DNA from: an uncultured Muribaculaceae bacterium | GTDB lineage: Bacteria; Bacteroidota; Bacteroidia; Bacteroidales; Muribaculaceae | Reading direction: 5' to 3' | Length of the DNA: 5,463 bases | NCBI GenBank assembly: GCA_947644475.1 | Contig: CANRZQ010000195.1 | Span: 1 to 5,463 of the forward strand | In this document: positions 1 to 5,463 of the stretch, piece by piece | How the letters are laid out: every line of letters starts with the position of its first letter | Position numbering within the stretch: position 1 is the stretch's first letter | Translations under genes and position numbers: made by a program | The notes under the pieces: model-generated | What the model saw: only the letters and a program-made list of their open reading frames with translations | Database searches by the model: none | What the model was told of the DNA's origin: nothing

Positions 1-1196
1 GCGAGGTTGGCCTTGTGGGCGTCGATGCGGCTGGTGAGGAGCACGATGGCCACTTGGTCGCGGTCGCGCTTGGGGTCTTTCATCACAAAAGGCTCGGATA
101 TCTCGCCGGGCTGCATCGAGGCCACCTTTCGGGCTATTTCCTGGGGAAGTTGCGACATTTCGAAGCGGGTGGTGCCGGTGGCCTGGTTCACCATCACGCC
201 CTGGCTGTAACGGGTGTCCTTGTCCTGGGAGATGTAGCGGGCGGCTTCGGCGAATGTGAGTTTTTTGTGGTCGACGATGTCGGCGCGCACCGAGTCGAGG
301 CGTGTGATTGCCTCGGCGAGGTCTTTCTCGGCCACTTTGGGGCGCAGCAGGATGTGGCGGGTGTTGATGCGGTCGCCACGCTTCTCGATGAGCTGGATTA
401 TGTGGAATCCGTATTCGGTCTCCACGATTTTCGATACTTTCTTGGTGTCGTTGAGGTTGAAGGCCACTGCGGCGTATTCGGGCACCAGCTGGCCGCGGCC
501 CATGAATCCGATCTCGCCTCCGCGTATGCCTTCGGGGGCCTCGGAGTACATGATGGCGAGGGTGGAGAAGTCGGCCTCGCCGGAATTGACGCGCTCGGCA
601 TAGTCGCGCAGGCGGGCTTTCACGTCGTCGATTTCCTGACGGGGGATGGCGGGGTTGAGCGTTATCACCTGCACTTCCACTTGCAGGGGCACGAAGGGAA
701 TTGAGTCTTCGGGCAGGCGGTCGTAGTAGCGGCGCACGTCGGATGGCGTGGGCTTGATGTCTTTTGTGAGCGACTGCTGCACCTGGCGCACGCGGTAGCG
801 GTCGCGCATCGATGAGGCGTAGTACTCGCGTATCTCGGGAAGTGGCTTGCGGAAATATTGCTCCACTTTCTCGCGCGAGCCCAGGTTGGTGATCAGGTAG
901 TTGATTTGCCCGTCGACCTGCTGCTGTATCATGGCTTCTTGCACTTCCACGGTGTCGATGTCGGCCTGGTGGAGGAAGAGCCGCTGCACGGCTATCTGCT
1001 CAGGAAGCACGCAGTAGGGGTCGCCGTTGATGGGCACGCGCTCGTTCTGGTGGTCGATGTATGCCTGCTCGATTTCAGATTTGTAGATAGGGTCGTCGCC
1101 TATCACCCATGCCACTTCTTCGGCGATATTGTTCTGGGCTGCGGCCCAAGAGGCGCATATTGCCGCGAGGGCTATTATAATGTATGATTTTTTCAT
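1..1196 (-). CDS. SurA-like periplasmic peptidyl-prolyl cis-trans isomerase, C-terminus cut by window edge
   Basis: The minus strand reads open from an ATG at 1196-1194 to the window edge, giving 398 residues with no stop. Residues 1-20 form a signal peptide (MKK, hydrophobic stretch, cleavage probably after AAA before Q21), so the product should be exported to the periplasm. Residues ~25-170 match the helical SurA N-terminal chaperone region. Residues ~172-272 form a first parvulin domain (GGEIGFMGRG near 226-235, EYGFHIIQL at 261-269). Residues ~276-392 form a second, more divergent parvulin domain beginning TRHILLRP (279-286). In the SurA family such proteins escort unfolded outer-membrane proteins. 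Related Bacteroidales proteins are, from memory, about 450 residues, so some 50-60 residues are probably missing off the left edge. Each parvulin domain keeps only one of the two usual active-site histidines, so the chaperone role may outweigh isomerase activity. A -7 box lies upstream, and there is no clear Shine-Dalgarno sequence. Family assignment is firm; the exact paralogue is not. Confidence 0.9.
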   Translation of the reverse strand, partial: MKKSYIIIALAAICASWAAAQNNIAEEVAWVIGDDPIYKSEIEQAYIDHQNERVPINGDPYCVLPEQIAVQRLFLHQADIDTVEVQEAMIQQQVDGQINYLITNLGSREKVEQYFRKPLPEIREYYASSMRDRYRVRQVQQSLTKDIKPTPSDVRRYYDRLPEDSIPFVPLQVEVQVITLNPAIPRQEIDDVKARLRDYAERVNSGEADFSTLAIMYSEAPEGIRGGEIGFMGRGQLVPEYAAVAFNLNDTKKVSKIVETEYGFHIIQLIEKRGDRINTRHILLRPKVAEKDLAEAITRLDSVRADIVDHKKLTFAEAARYISQDKDTRYSQGVMVNQATGTTRFEMSQLPQEIARKVASMQPGEISEPFVMKDPKRDRDQVAIVLLTSRIDAHKANL

Positions 1197-1238
1197 CGGA
1201 TGAATAAGTTTGCTAAAAAGCATGGATATATCAATTTG

Positions 1239-1273
1239 CAAAGGTAATGTTTTTTTCGGTATCTGCCGACAAT
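1239..1273 (-). promoter_or_regulatory. Bacteroidota-type promoter for the SurA-like gene
   Basis: Read on the minus strand, 1246-1239 is TACCTTTG, an exact match to the Bacteroidota -7 consensus TAnnTTTG, followed by CAAA. A possible -33 element ATTG lies at 1273-1270, with a 23-base spacer that is slightly longer than the usual 19-21, so that half is weaker. Transcription would be expected to start near 1231-1233, leaving a leader of about 36 bases before the ATG at 1196. The consensus is established; the start site is inferred. Confidence 0.65.
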
Positions 1274-1291
1274 GTTACATTTATTAACATT
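1271..1291. repeat. Inverted repeat between the divergent promoters, possible operator
   Basis: AATGTTA at 1271-1277 is repeated as its exact reverse complement TAACATT at 1285-1291, separated by 7 bases. It overlaps the -33 region of the minus-strand promoter and lies about 54 bases upstream of the plus-strand -7 box, a position where a dimeric regulator could act. The surrounding DNA is AT-rich, so chance occurrence is quite possible. No regulator gene is in view. Confidence 0.35.
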
Positions 1292-1344
1292 TGGCTTTCA
1301 GACAAAAAAAAGCGGGCATATGTGTGGGTAATATAAAAAATTCG

Positions 1345-1352
1345 TATATTTG
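1345..1352 (+). promoter_or_regulatory. Bacteroidota -7 box for the plus-strand operon
   Basis: TATATTTG at 1345-1352 matches the Bacteroidota -7 element TAnnTTTG exactly. A good -33 TTTG is absent; the nearest candidate is TGTG at 1321-1324, with a 20-base spacer. The inferred start near 1358-1360 leaves a very short leader of about 15 bases before the ATG at 1374, with no Shine-Dalgarno sequence, as is common in Bacteroidota. No second match of this quality is seen in the short gaps further downstream, so this promoter probably drives all three plus-strand genes. Confidence 0.65.
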
Positions 1353-1373
1353 CCCCAGTTTTAAGATTACGAC

Positions 1374-2150
1374 ATGTCGGAAATAGAAAATTCGCATCGC
1401 TCGCCCCACAGCGACGTGGTGATTATACCAACTTATAACGAGAAGGAGAACATCGAGGCCATCATTGCAGCGGTGCTCGCCCTCGACGGAGGTTTCGACG
1501 TGCTTGTCGTCGACGACAACTCGCCCGACGGCACGGCCTCGCTTGTGCGCGGCGTCATGGAACGCTGCCCCGGCCGAGTCGACCTTCTCTGCCGCCAAGG
1601 CAAGCAAGGGCTGGGCACGGCCTATCTGGCCGGATTTGCCCGCGTGCTCGAGCGCGGCTACGAGCGCATCTACGAGATGGATGCCGATTTCAGCCACAAT
1701 CCCGACGACCTGCCCCGGCTGCGCGCCGCCCTCGAAGGCGAGGCCGACGTGGCCGTCGGCTCCCGCTACTGCAACGGCGTGAACGTGGTGAACTGGCCCA
1801 TGGGCCGCGTGCTCATGTCGTATTTCGCCTCAAAATACGTGCGCCTCGTCACCGGAATACCCGTGCACGACACAACAGCCGGATTTGTCGGTTACCGTGC
1901 CGGCGTACTCCGCACCATCGGCCTCGACACCATCCGCTTCAAAGGCTATGCCTTCCAGATCGAGATGAAATTCAAGGCCTACAAGGGCGGCTTCCGCGTC
2001 GAGGAAGTGCCCATCGTATTCACCAACCGCGTGCTCGGCACATCGAAAATGAACTCCGGAATCTTCGGCGAGGCCATGTTCGGCGTGCTCCAGTTGCGCT
2101 GGGAAAGCCTGTTCAAGAAATATCCACAGAAAGCCTCCGGCACCGTATAA
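1374..2150 (+). CDS. Polyprenol-phosphate mannosyltransferase-like GT2 glycosyltransferase (Ppm/DPM1 family)
   Basis: This 258-residue GT2 enzyme is predicted to transfer a sugar, by family mannose from GDP-mannose, to polyprenyl phosphate at the cytoplasmic face of the inner membrane, making a lipid-linked donor for later glycosylation. Visible GT2 landmarks are VVIIPTYNE (15-23), VVDDNSPDGT (45-54) and the metal-binding DxD in DADFSHNP (103-110). Also visible are VAVGSRY (126-132) and the DPM1-type C-terminal block EEVPIVFTNRVLGTSKM (210-226). The length fits the single-domain Ppm1/DPM1 form: there are no C-terminal membrane segments, so it should be soluble or peripheral. The ATG at 1374 is the first start after the -7 box, and the GT fold begins about 13 residues later. 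It is the first gene of the operon and its stop lies 2 bases before the dihydroorotase start. Sugar specificity is inferred from family likeness; a glucosyl- or other polyprenyl-phosphate transferase cannot be excluded. Confidence 0.9.
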   Translation: MSEIENSHRSPHSDVVIIPTYNEKENIEAIIAAVLALDGGFDVLVVDDNSPDGTASLVRGVMERCPGRVDLLCRQGKQGLGTAYLAGFARVLERGYERIYEMDADFSHNPDDLPRLRAALEGEADVAVGSRYCNGVNVVNWPMGRVLMSYFASKYVRLVTGIPVHDTTAGFVGYRAGVLRTIGLDTIRFKGYAFQIEMKFKAYKGGFRVEEVPIVFTNRVLGTSKMNSGIFGEAMFGVLQLRWESLFKKYPQKASGTV

Positions 2151-2152
2151 AA

Positions 2153-3544
2153 GTGAAAACACTCTGCATACGCAACGCGCGGCGGCCCGGCCATGACGCC
2201 GGCCTCCGCTTCCGGGTGACTGTCGACACCGGCAGCGGCCTTATCACAGCCGTCGAGCCCGACACCGGCGCTCCGTCCGCGGCCGACACCGAGGTCGACG
2301 CCAGCGGCGCCCTGCTCCTTGCCGGCGCAATCGACTGCCACGTCCATTTCCGCGAGCCCGGGCTCACCTGCAAGGCCACTATTGCCTCCGAGAGCCGTGC
2401 GGCCATAGCCGGTGGGGTCACATCCTATATAGAGATGCCCAACACCAAGCCCCCGACAGTAACAGCCGAGGCATGGCAGCAGAAAATGGACATCGCCTCG
2501 CGCGACTCCATGGCCAACTACGCCTTCTTCATCGGAGCCACCGACACCAACCTCGACACCCTGCGCCGCGCCGACTACACGCGAGTGCCCGGCGTGAAAC
2601 TATTCATGGGCTCGTCGACAGGCAACATGCTCGTCGACTCCGACGCCGCCCTGCGCGCTCTCTTCCAAGGCCTGCCCGAAGGCGTGCGCATCGCCATCCA
2701 TGCCGAGGACCAAGCCACCATCGACGAGGCCAACGCCCGGCTCAACCCCGGCGGAGACGCCCCCGTGGCACTCCACTCCGAAATACGTCCCGTCGAGGCC
2801 TGCGTGCGCTCCACCGCCAAGGCCCTCGCCCTTGCCGAGGAATACAGCCGCCCCGTCACAATCTGCCACGTCACCACCGCCGACGAACTCGCCATGGCTG
2901 CTGCGTGCCCCCAAGCCACAGCCGAAGTGTCGCCCCACCACCTTATGTGGTGCTCCGACGACTACCCCCGCAAAGGCTCGCGCATAAAAATGAACCCCTC
3001 CGTCAAAGACGCCTCCCACCGCGACGCCCTGCGCCAAGCCCTGCTCCGCGGAGAAGGCATAGGCTTCATAGCCACCGACCATGCCCCCCACGAAGCAGCC
3101 GTAAAGGCCACCGGCACCGTCGCCGACGCCTCCGGCGCCCCCGTTGTGCAATTTGCCCTCCCATGGCTGCTCACACACTTCCCCGCCGACAGAGTGGAGG
3201 AGTACTACTGCCGCCGCCCCGCCGAGGCAATGGGCATCGAAGGCCGCGGCCGCATAGCCCCCGGCTGCCATGCCGACATAGTCCTTGCCGAAGAATGTGA
3301 TTGGACCGTCGCCGACTCCGACGCCCTCTCGCTCTGCGGCTGGACACCCCTTGCCGGCGAGCGTCTCGGCTGGAAGATAACACGCGTGTGGGTCAACGGC
3401 CGCGAAGCCTACTCCCACGGCAAATTCTCAGCCAAGGCTGCCGGCCAGCCTTTGACTTTTGATAGGAATCCTATGATTCCTATGCAGCCTAGGAGTCCTA
3501 AAACACCTGGGCAGCCTAAAATATCCCCCAACTGCAAACCTTAA
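2153..3544 (+). CDS. pyrC: Dihydroorotase with a repeat-encoded C-terminal tail
   Basis: Dihydroorotase is a cytoplasmic amidohydrolase that closes N-carbamoyl-L-aspartate to dihydroorotate, the third step of de novo pyrimidine synthesis. Expected landmarks are present: DCHVHFREPG (61-70) with metal ligands H63 and H65, MPNT (95-98) with substrate-binding N97, and GVKLFMGSSTGNML (147-160) with K149 as candidate bridging lysine. Also present are IHAED (182-186) with H183, ICHVTT (237-242) with H239, SPHHL (260-264), KMNPSVKD (279-286), and ATDHAPH (307-313) with catalytic and metal-binding D309. The start is GTG, 2 bases after the previous TAA; the next in-frame Met is residue 95, and MKTLCIRNAR fits the family's first strand, so GTG is very likely. 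Tight spacing suggests translational coupling. The family's usual end, LTFDR (434-438), is followed by 25 extra residues rich in proline, encoded by a tandem repeat. Function is confident; allantoinase is a less likely alternative. Confidence 0.93.
   Translation: MKTLCIRNARRPGHDAGLRFRVTVDTGSGLITAVEPDTGAPSAADTEVDASGALLLAGAIDCHVHFREPGLTCKATIASESRAAIAGGVTSYIEMPNTKPPTVTAEAWQQKMDIASRDSMANYAFFIGATDTNLDTLRRADYTRVPGVKLFMGSSTGNMLVDSDAALRALFQGLPEGVRIAIHAEDQATIDEANARLNPGGDAPVALHSEIRPVEACVRSTAKALALAEEYSRPVTICHVTTADELAMAAACPQATAEVSPHHLMWCSDDYPRKGSRIKMNPSVKDASHRDALRQALLRGEGIGFIATDHAPHEAAVKATGTVADASGAPVVQFALPWLLTHFPADRVEEYYCRRPAEAMGIEGRGRIAPGCHADIVLAEECDWTVADSDALSLCGWTPLAGERLGWKITRVWVNGREAYSHGKFSAKAAGQPLTFDRNPMIPMQPRSPKTPGQPKISPNCKP
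3462..3483 (+). other. Perfect 9-bp hairpin in the pyrC 3' coding end
   Basis: ATAGGAATC at 3462-3470 pairs exactly with GATTCCTAT at 3475-3483 around the four-base loop CTAT. It is not followed by a T run, so it does not look like an intrinsic terminator. It begins in the codons of the family's usual last residues (D437-R438) and covers the first half of the tandem repeat. A second, weaker palindrome, TAGG-AGT-CCTA, occupies 3490-3500. In the mRNA it would sit about 85 bases before the korA start and might affect processing or stability. Confidence 0.6.
3463..3516 (+). repeat. Two tandem 27-bp units with an internal 9-bp period, inside the 3' end of pyrC
   Basis: Units 3463-3489 and 3490-3516 match at 20 of 27 positions, including TAGGA at the start, TCCTA next and GCAGCC at the end. 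Within them CCTA (once CCTG) begins every 9 bases: 3470, 3479, 3488, 3497, 3506 and 3515. Because 9 and 27 are multiples of three, the reading frame survives, and the protein shows two nine-residue units of pattern R-[NS]-P-[MK]-[IT]-P-[MG]-Q-P (438-455). The DNA is poorer in GC than the gene body. It resembles an intergenic repeat that became coding; that origin is inference. Confidence 0.8.
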
Positions 3545-3567
3545 AAACATCCCTATATAACCCAACC

Positions 3568-5412
3568 ATGTTAAATCAGACTCGCGTAAAGACCCTCGAC
3601 AAAGTAGTCGTGCGATTCTCCGGCGATTCCGGCGACGGAATGCAACTTGCCGGCAACATCTTCACCAACGTATCGGCCGGCCTCGGCAACCTGGTGTCGA
3701 CCTTCCCTGACTATCCGGCCGAAGTGCGCGCCCCCCAAGGCTCGCTCAGCGGCGTGTCAGGATTCCAGGTGAGCGTGGGCAAAGGCGTCCACACCCCCGG
3801 CGACCAATGCGACGTGCTCGTGGCCATGAACCCCGCCGCGCTAAAACAAAACGTGCGCTTCCTCACCCACGATGGCGTAATCCTCACCGACATCGACTCG
3901 TTCACCCCCGCCGACCTGCGCAAGGCACGCTTCGAAACCGATGAGCCCTTTGCCGAACTGGGCATCACCCAGCAGATCGTAGAAGTGCCCGTGACGTCGA
4001 TGACAAAAGCCGCCCTCGAAGGCTCGGGCCTCGACAACAAGGCCATGCTCAAATGCCGCAACATCTTCGCCCTCGGCCTTGTGTGCTGGCTCTTCGACCG
4101 GCCCCTGGAAAGCGCCGAACGCTTCATCCGCAATAAATTTGCCAAAAAGCCCGCCGTGGCCGACGCCAACATAAAAGTGCTCCATGCCGGCTACGACTAC
4201 GGCCACAACATACACGCCTCCGTATCTACCTACCGCATCGAGACCGAGGACCCGCGCCCGGGCGTCTACACCGACATCAACGGCAACACAGCCACAGCAT
4301 GGGGCCTCATCATGGCCTCCGAACGCTCCAGGCGCCCCCTCTTCCTCGGCTCCTATCCTATAACCCCCGCCACCGACATCCTCCACGAACTCGCCAAGCG
4401 CAAAGACCTCGGCGTGAAAGCCTGCCAGATGGAAGACGAGATAGCCGGCGTGTGCTCCGCCATAGGCGCATCATTCGCCGGAAACCTTGCCGTGACATCC
4501 ACATCCGGCCCCGGCCTCGCCCTCAAAAGCGAAGGCATCGGCCTGGCCGTGATGGCCGAACTGCCCCTGGTGGTAATCGACGTGCAGCGCGGCGGACCCT
4601 CAACCGGCCTCCCCACCAAAACCGAGCAGACCGACCTTATGCAAGCCCTCTACGGACGCAACGGCGAGTCGCCCCTGGCCGTAGTGGCTCCCGCGTCGCC
4701 AACCGACTGCTTCGACATGGCATTCGAGGCATGCCGCATCGCCATCGAGCACATGACACCCGTGATACTCCTCTCCGACGCATTCATCGGCAACGGCTCA
4801 TCGGCATGGCGCGTGCCCGAGGCATCGGAATACCCCGAGATAAAAGTGCCCTACGTGCCGGCCGACATGGCAGCCGCCGCATCATGGAAACCCTACGCCC
4901 GCAACGCCGAGAACCTCGTGCGCTACTGGGCAATACCCGGCACCGAAGGCCTCCAGCACCGCCTCGGCGGCCTCGAGAAAGACGCCGCCACCGGCGCAAT
5001 CTCAATCAACCCCCTCAACCATGAAAAGATGGTAGAGACACGCCGCCGCAAAATCGAACTCATAGCCAACGACATACCCGCGCAAGACGTGCTATGCCGC
5101 GCCGACGCCGACACCCTCGTCGTGGGCTGGGGCGGAACCTACGGACACCTCCTCACCGCATGCACCCAACTCTGCGACGAAGGCACCCCCGTGGCACTCG
5201 CCCACTTCCGCTACATCAACCCCCTGCCCGCCAACACCGCCGAAATCCTCGGCCGCTACAAGCGAGTGATCGTGGCCGAACTCAACACCGGCATGTTTGC
5301 CGACTACCTGCAAGCACGCTTCCCCTCCGTCGAGATTCAGCGAATCAACAAGACCCAGGGCCAGCCCTTCCTCGTGAGCGAACTCAAATCAAGTATCAAG
5401 GACAAGTTATAA
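3568..5412 (+). CDS. korA: 2-oxoacid:ferredoxin oxidoreductase, fused gamma/alpha subunit (2-oxoglutarate KorA-like)
   Basis: This 614-residue subunit belongs to the thiamine-diphosphate, CoA- and ferredoxin-dependent enzymes that oxidatively decarboxylate 2-oxoacids in the cytoplasm. The assigned reaction is 2-oxoglutarate plus CoA to succinyl-CoA, CO2 and reduced ferredoxin. The gamma domain is fused at the N-terminus (~11-215: VVRFSGDSGDGMQLAGNIF at 14-32, PDYPAEVRAPQG at 47-58). The alpha pyrimidine-binding domain follows (~236-420): GNTATAWG (239-246), GSYPITPATDI (261-271), QMEDEIAGV (287-295, supplying the conserved glutamate) and RGGPSTGLPTKTEQTD (341-356), the last typical of KorA/VorA-type subunits. 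A transketolase C-like domain (~510-600) contains VVGWGGTYG (518-526). There is no CxxC iron-sulfur motif; the cluster and most thiamine-diphosphate contacts reside in the beta subunit, expected downstream but not seen. Length is normal for fused KorA. ATG at 3568 leaves about 10 residues before the first strand. It lies 23 bases after pyrC without an evident promoter. A branched-chain 2-oxoacid substrate is the main alternative. Confidence 0.92.
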   Translation: MLNQTRVKTLDKVVVRFSGDSGDGMQLAGNIFTNVSAGLGNLVSTFPDYPAEVRAPQGSLSGVSGFQVSVGKGVHTPGDQCDVLVAMNPAALKQNVRFLTHDGVILTDIDSFTPADLRKARFETDEPFAELGITQQIVEVPVTSMTKAALEGSGLDNKAMLKCRNIFALGLVCWLFDRPLESAERFIRNKFAKKPAVADANIKVLHAGYDYGHNIHASVSTYRIETEDPRPGVYTDINGNTATAWGLIMASERSRRPLFLGSYPITPATDILHELAKRKDLGVKACQMEDEIAGVCSAIGASFAGNLAVTSTSGPGLALKSEGIGLAVMAELPLVVIDVQRGGPSTGLPTKTEQTDLMQALYGRNGESPLAVVAPASPTDCFDMAFEACRIAIEHMTPVILLSDAFIGNGSSAWRVPEASEYPEIKVPYVPADMAAAASWKPYARNAENLVRYWAIPGTEGLQHRLGGLEKDAATGAISINPLNHEKMVETRRRKIELIANDIPAQDVLCRADADTLVVGWGGTYGHLLTACTQLCDEGTPVALAHFRYINPLPANTAEILGRYKRVIVAELNTGMFADYLQARFPSVEIQRINKTQGQPFLVSELKSSIKDKL

Positions 5413-5456
5413 GTGACAAGGTATTGCCTTATGCCTTACCTCATCACTTATAACTT
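5404..5456 (+). terminator. Long inverted repeat overlapping the korA stop, terminator-like or palindromic repeat
   Basis: AAGTTATAAGTGA at 5404-5416 has its exact reverse complement TCACTTATAACTT at 5444-5456, a perfect 13-bp stem. After a 2x2 mismatch the stem resumes with AGGTA (5419-5423) and TACCT (5437-5441), leaving a 13-base loop. The left arm contains the korA stop codon TAA (5410-5412). Only a short T-rich end (CTTT) is visible before the window stops, so a true intrinsic terminator is not proven. If korB follows in the same transcript, this could instead be a processing or attenuation hairpin, or an intergenic palindromic repeat. Confidence 0.5.
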
Positions 5457-5459
5457 ATA
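5446..5459 (+). repeat. Tandem 7-base repeat ACTTATA x2 at the right window edge
   Basis: ACTTATA occurs at 5446-5452 and again directly at 5453-5459, and the left hairpin arm holds the reverse-complement form. This may be the start of a longer repeat that runs off the right edge; only two copies are visible, so its nature is uncertain. Confidence 0.35.
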
Positions 5460-5463
5460 CTTT

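Noticed and set aside
15..704. A 229-codon plus-strand open frame at the left end
   Set aside because: It lies antisense to the well-supported SurA-like gene and is Gly/Val/His-rich with no recognisable motif.
1142..1196. Lipoprotein signal (cysteine at residue 14 of the SurA-like protein)
   Set aside because: The residues before it are A-A-I, and isoleucine directly before cysteine does not fit a lipobox; the later AAA-Q site fits ordinary signal peptidase.
1256..1269. Small TCGG/CCGA hairpin in the divergent region as a terminator
   Set aside because: It has only a 4-bp stem and no T run following it on either strand in the right position.
2473..3300. A 275-codon open frame in another plus frame inside pyrC
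   Set aside because: Its translation is dominated by Arg, Pro and His, as expected from reading GC-rich codons out of frame; it shows no domain.
2600..3418. A 272-codon open frame on the minus strand inside pyrC
   Set aside because: It is a by-product of the GC-rich, C-ending codon style of pyrC; its translation is low-complexity Gly/Ala/Val-rich with no family features, while the plus strand has complete dihydroorotase motifs.
3463..3523. CRISPR array
   Set aside because: The units are 9 or 27 bp directly abutting, with no spacers and no cas genes; this is a tandem repeat that stays in frame.
3545..3567. Separate promoter for korA in the pyrC-korA gap
   Set aside because: The 23-base gap contains TATATAAC but no TAnnTTTG element or -33 partner, so read-through from upstream is simpler.
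4299..5024. A 241-codon Arg/Pro-rich open frame within korA
   Set aside because: It is an out-of-frame reading of korA, where continuous oxidoreductase motifs occupy the true frame.

Overview
The window looks like chromosomal DNA from a high-GC member of the Bacteroidales; Muribaculaceae or a relative is my best guess. Three things support this: both promoters in the one sizeable intergenic gap carry the Bacteroidota -7 element TAnnTTTG, no start codon has a clear Shine-Dalgarno sequence, and the proteins read like Bacteroidales housekeeping enzymes. Coding DNA strongly prefers C-ending codons but still uses ATA freely for isoleucine. The taxonomic call is inference from sequence style, not from a database search.

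Layout. Positions 1-1196 hold the minus-strand 5' part of a gene for a secreted SurA-type peptidyl-prolyl isomerase; its C-terminus lies beyond the left edge. Positions 1197-1373 are an AT-rich divergent promoter region with one -7 box for each direction and a small inverted repeat between them. Three plus-strand genes follow as a tight probable operon: a polyprenyl-phosphate mannosyltransferase-like GT2 enzyme (1374-2150), a dihydroorotase starting at GTG two bases later (2153-3544), and, after 23 bases, the fused gamma/alpha subunit of a 2-oxoacid:ferredoxin oxidoreductase, most like 2-oxoglutarate KorA (3568-5412). The window closes with a long hairpin overlapping the KorA stop codon. The partner beta subunit (KorB) is not in view and would be expected just to the right.

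How the genes work together. The three plus-strand enzymes belong to different pathways: lipid-linked sugar donor synthesis, pyrimidine synthesis, and ferredoxin-linked oxidative decarboxylation of 2-oxoacids. They look like a housekeeping operon and not a dedicated pathway. The divergent SurA-like protein acts in the periplasm on outer-membrane protein folding.

The most unusual feature is at the 3' end of the dihydroorotase gene. A tandem repeat (two 27-bp units built on a 9-bp period, starting with a perfect 9-bp hairpin) is translated as a Pro-every-third-residue tail after the point where the enzyme would normally end. A second repeat-like palindrome lies at the end of the KorA gene. I see no new defence, mobile or RNA system here; otherwise this is an ordinary core-genome region.
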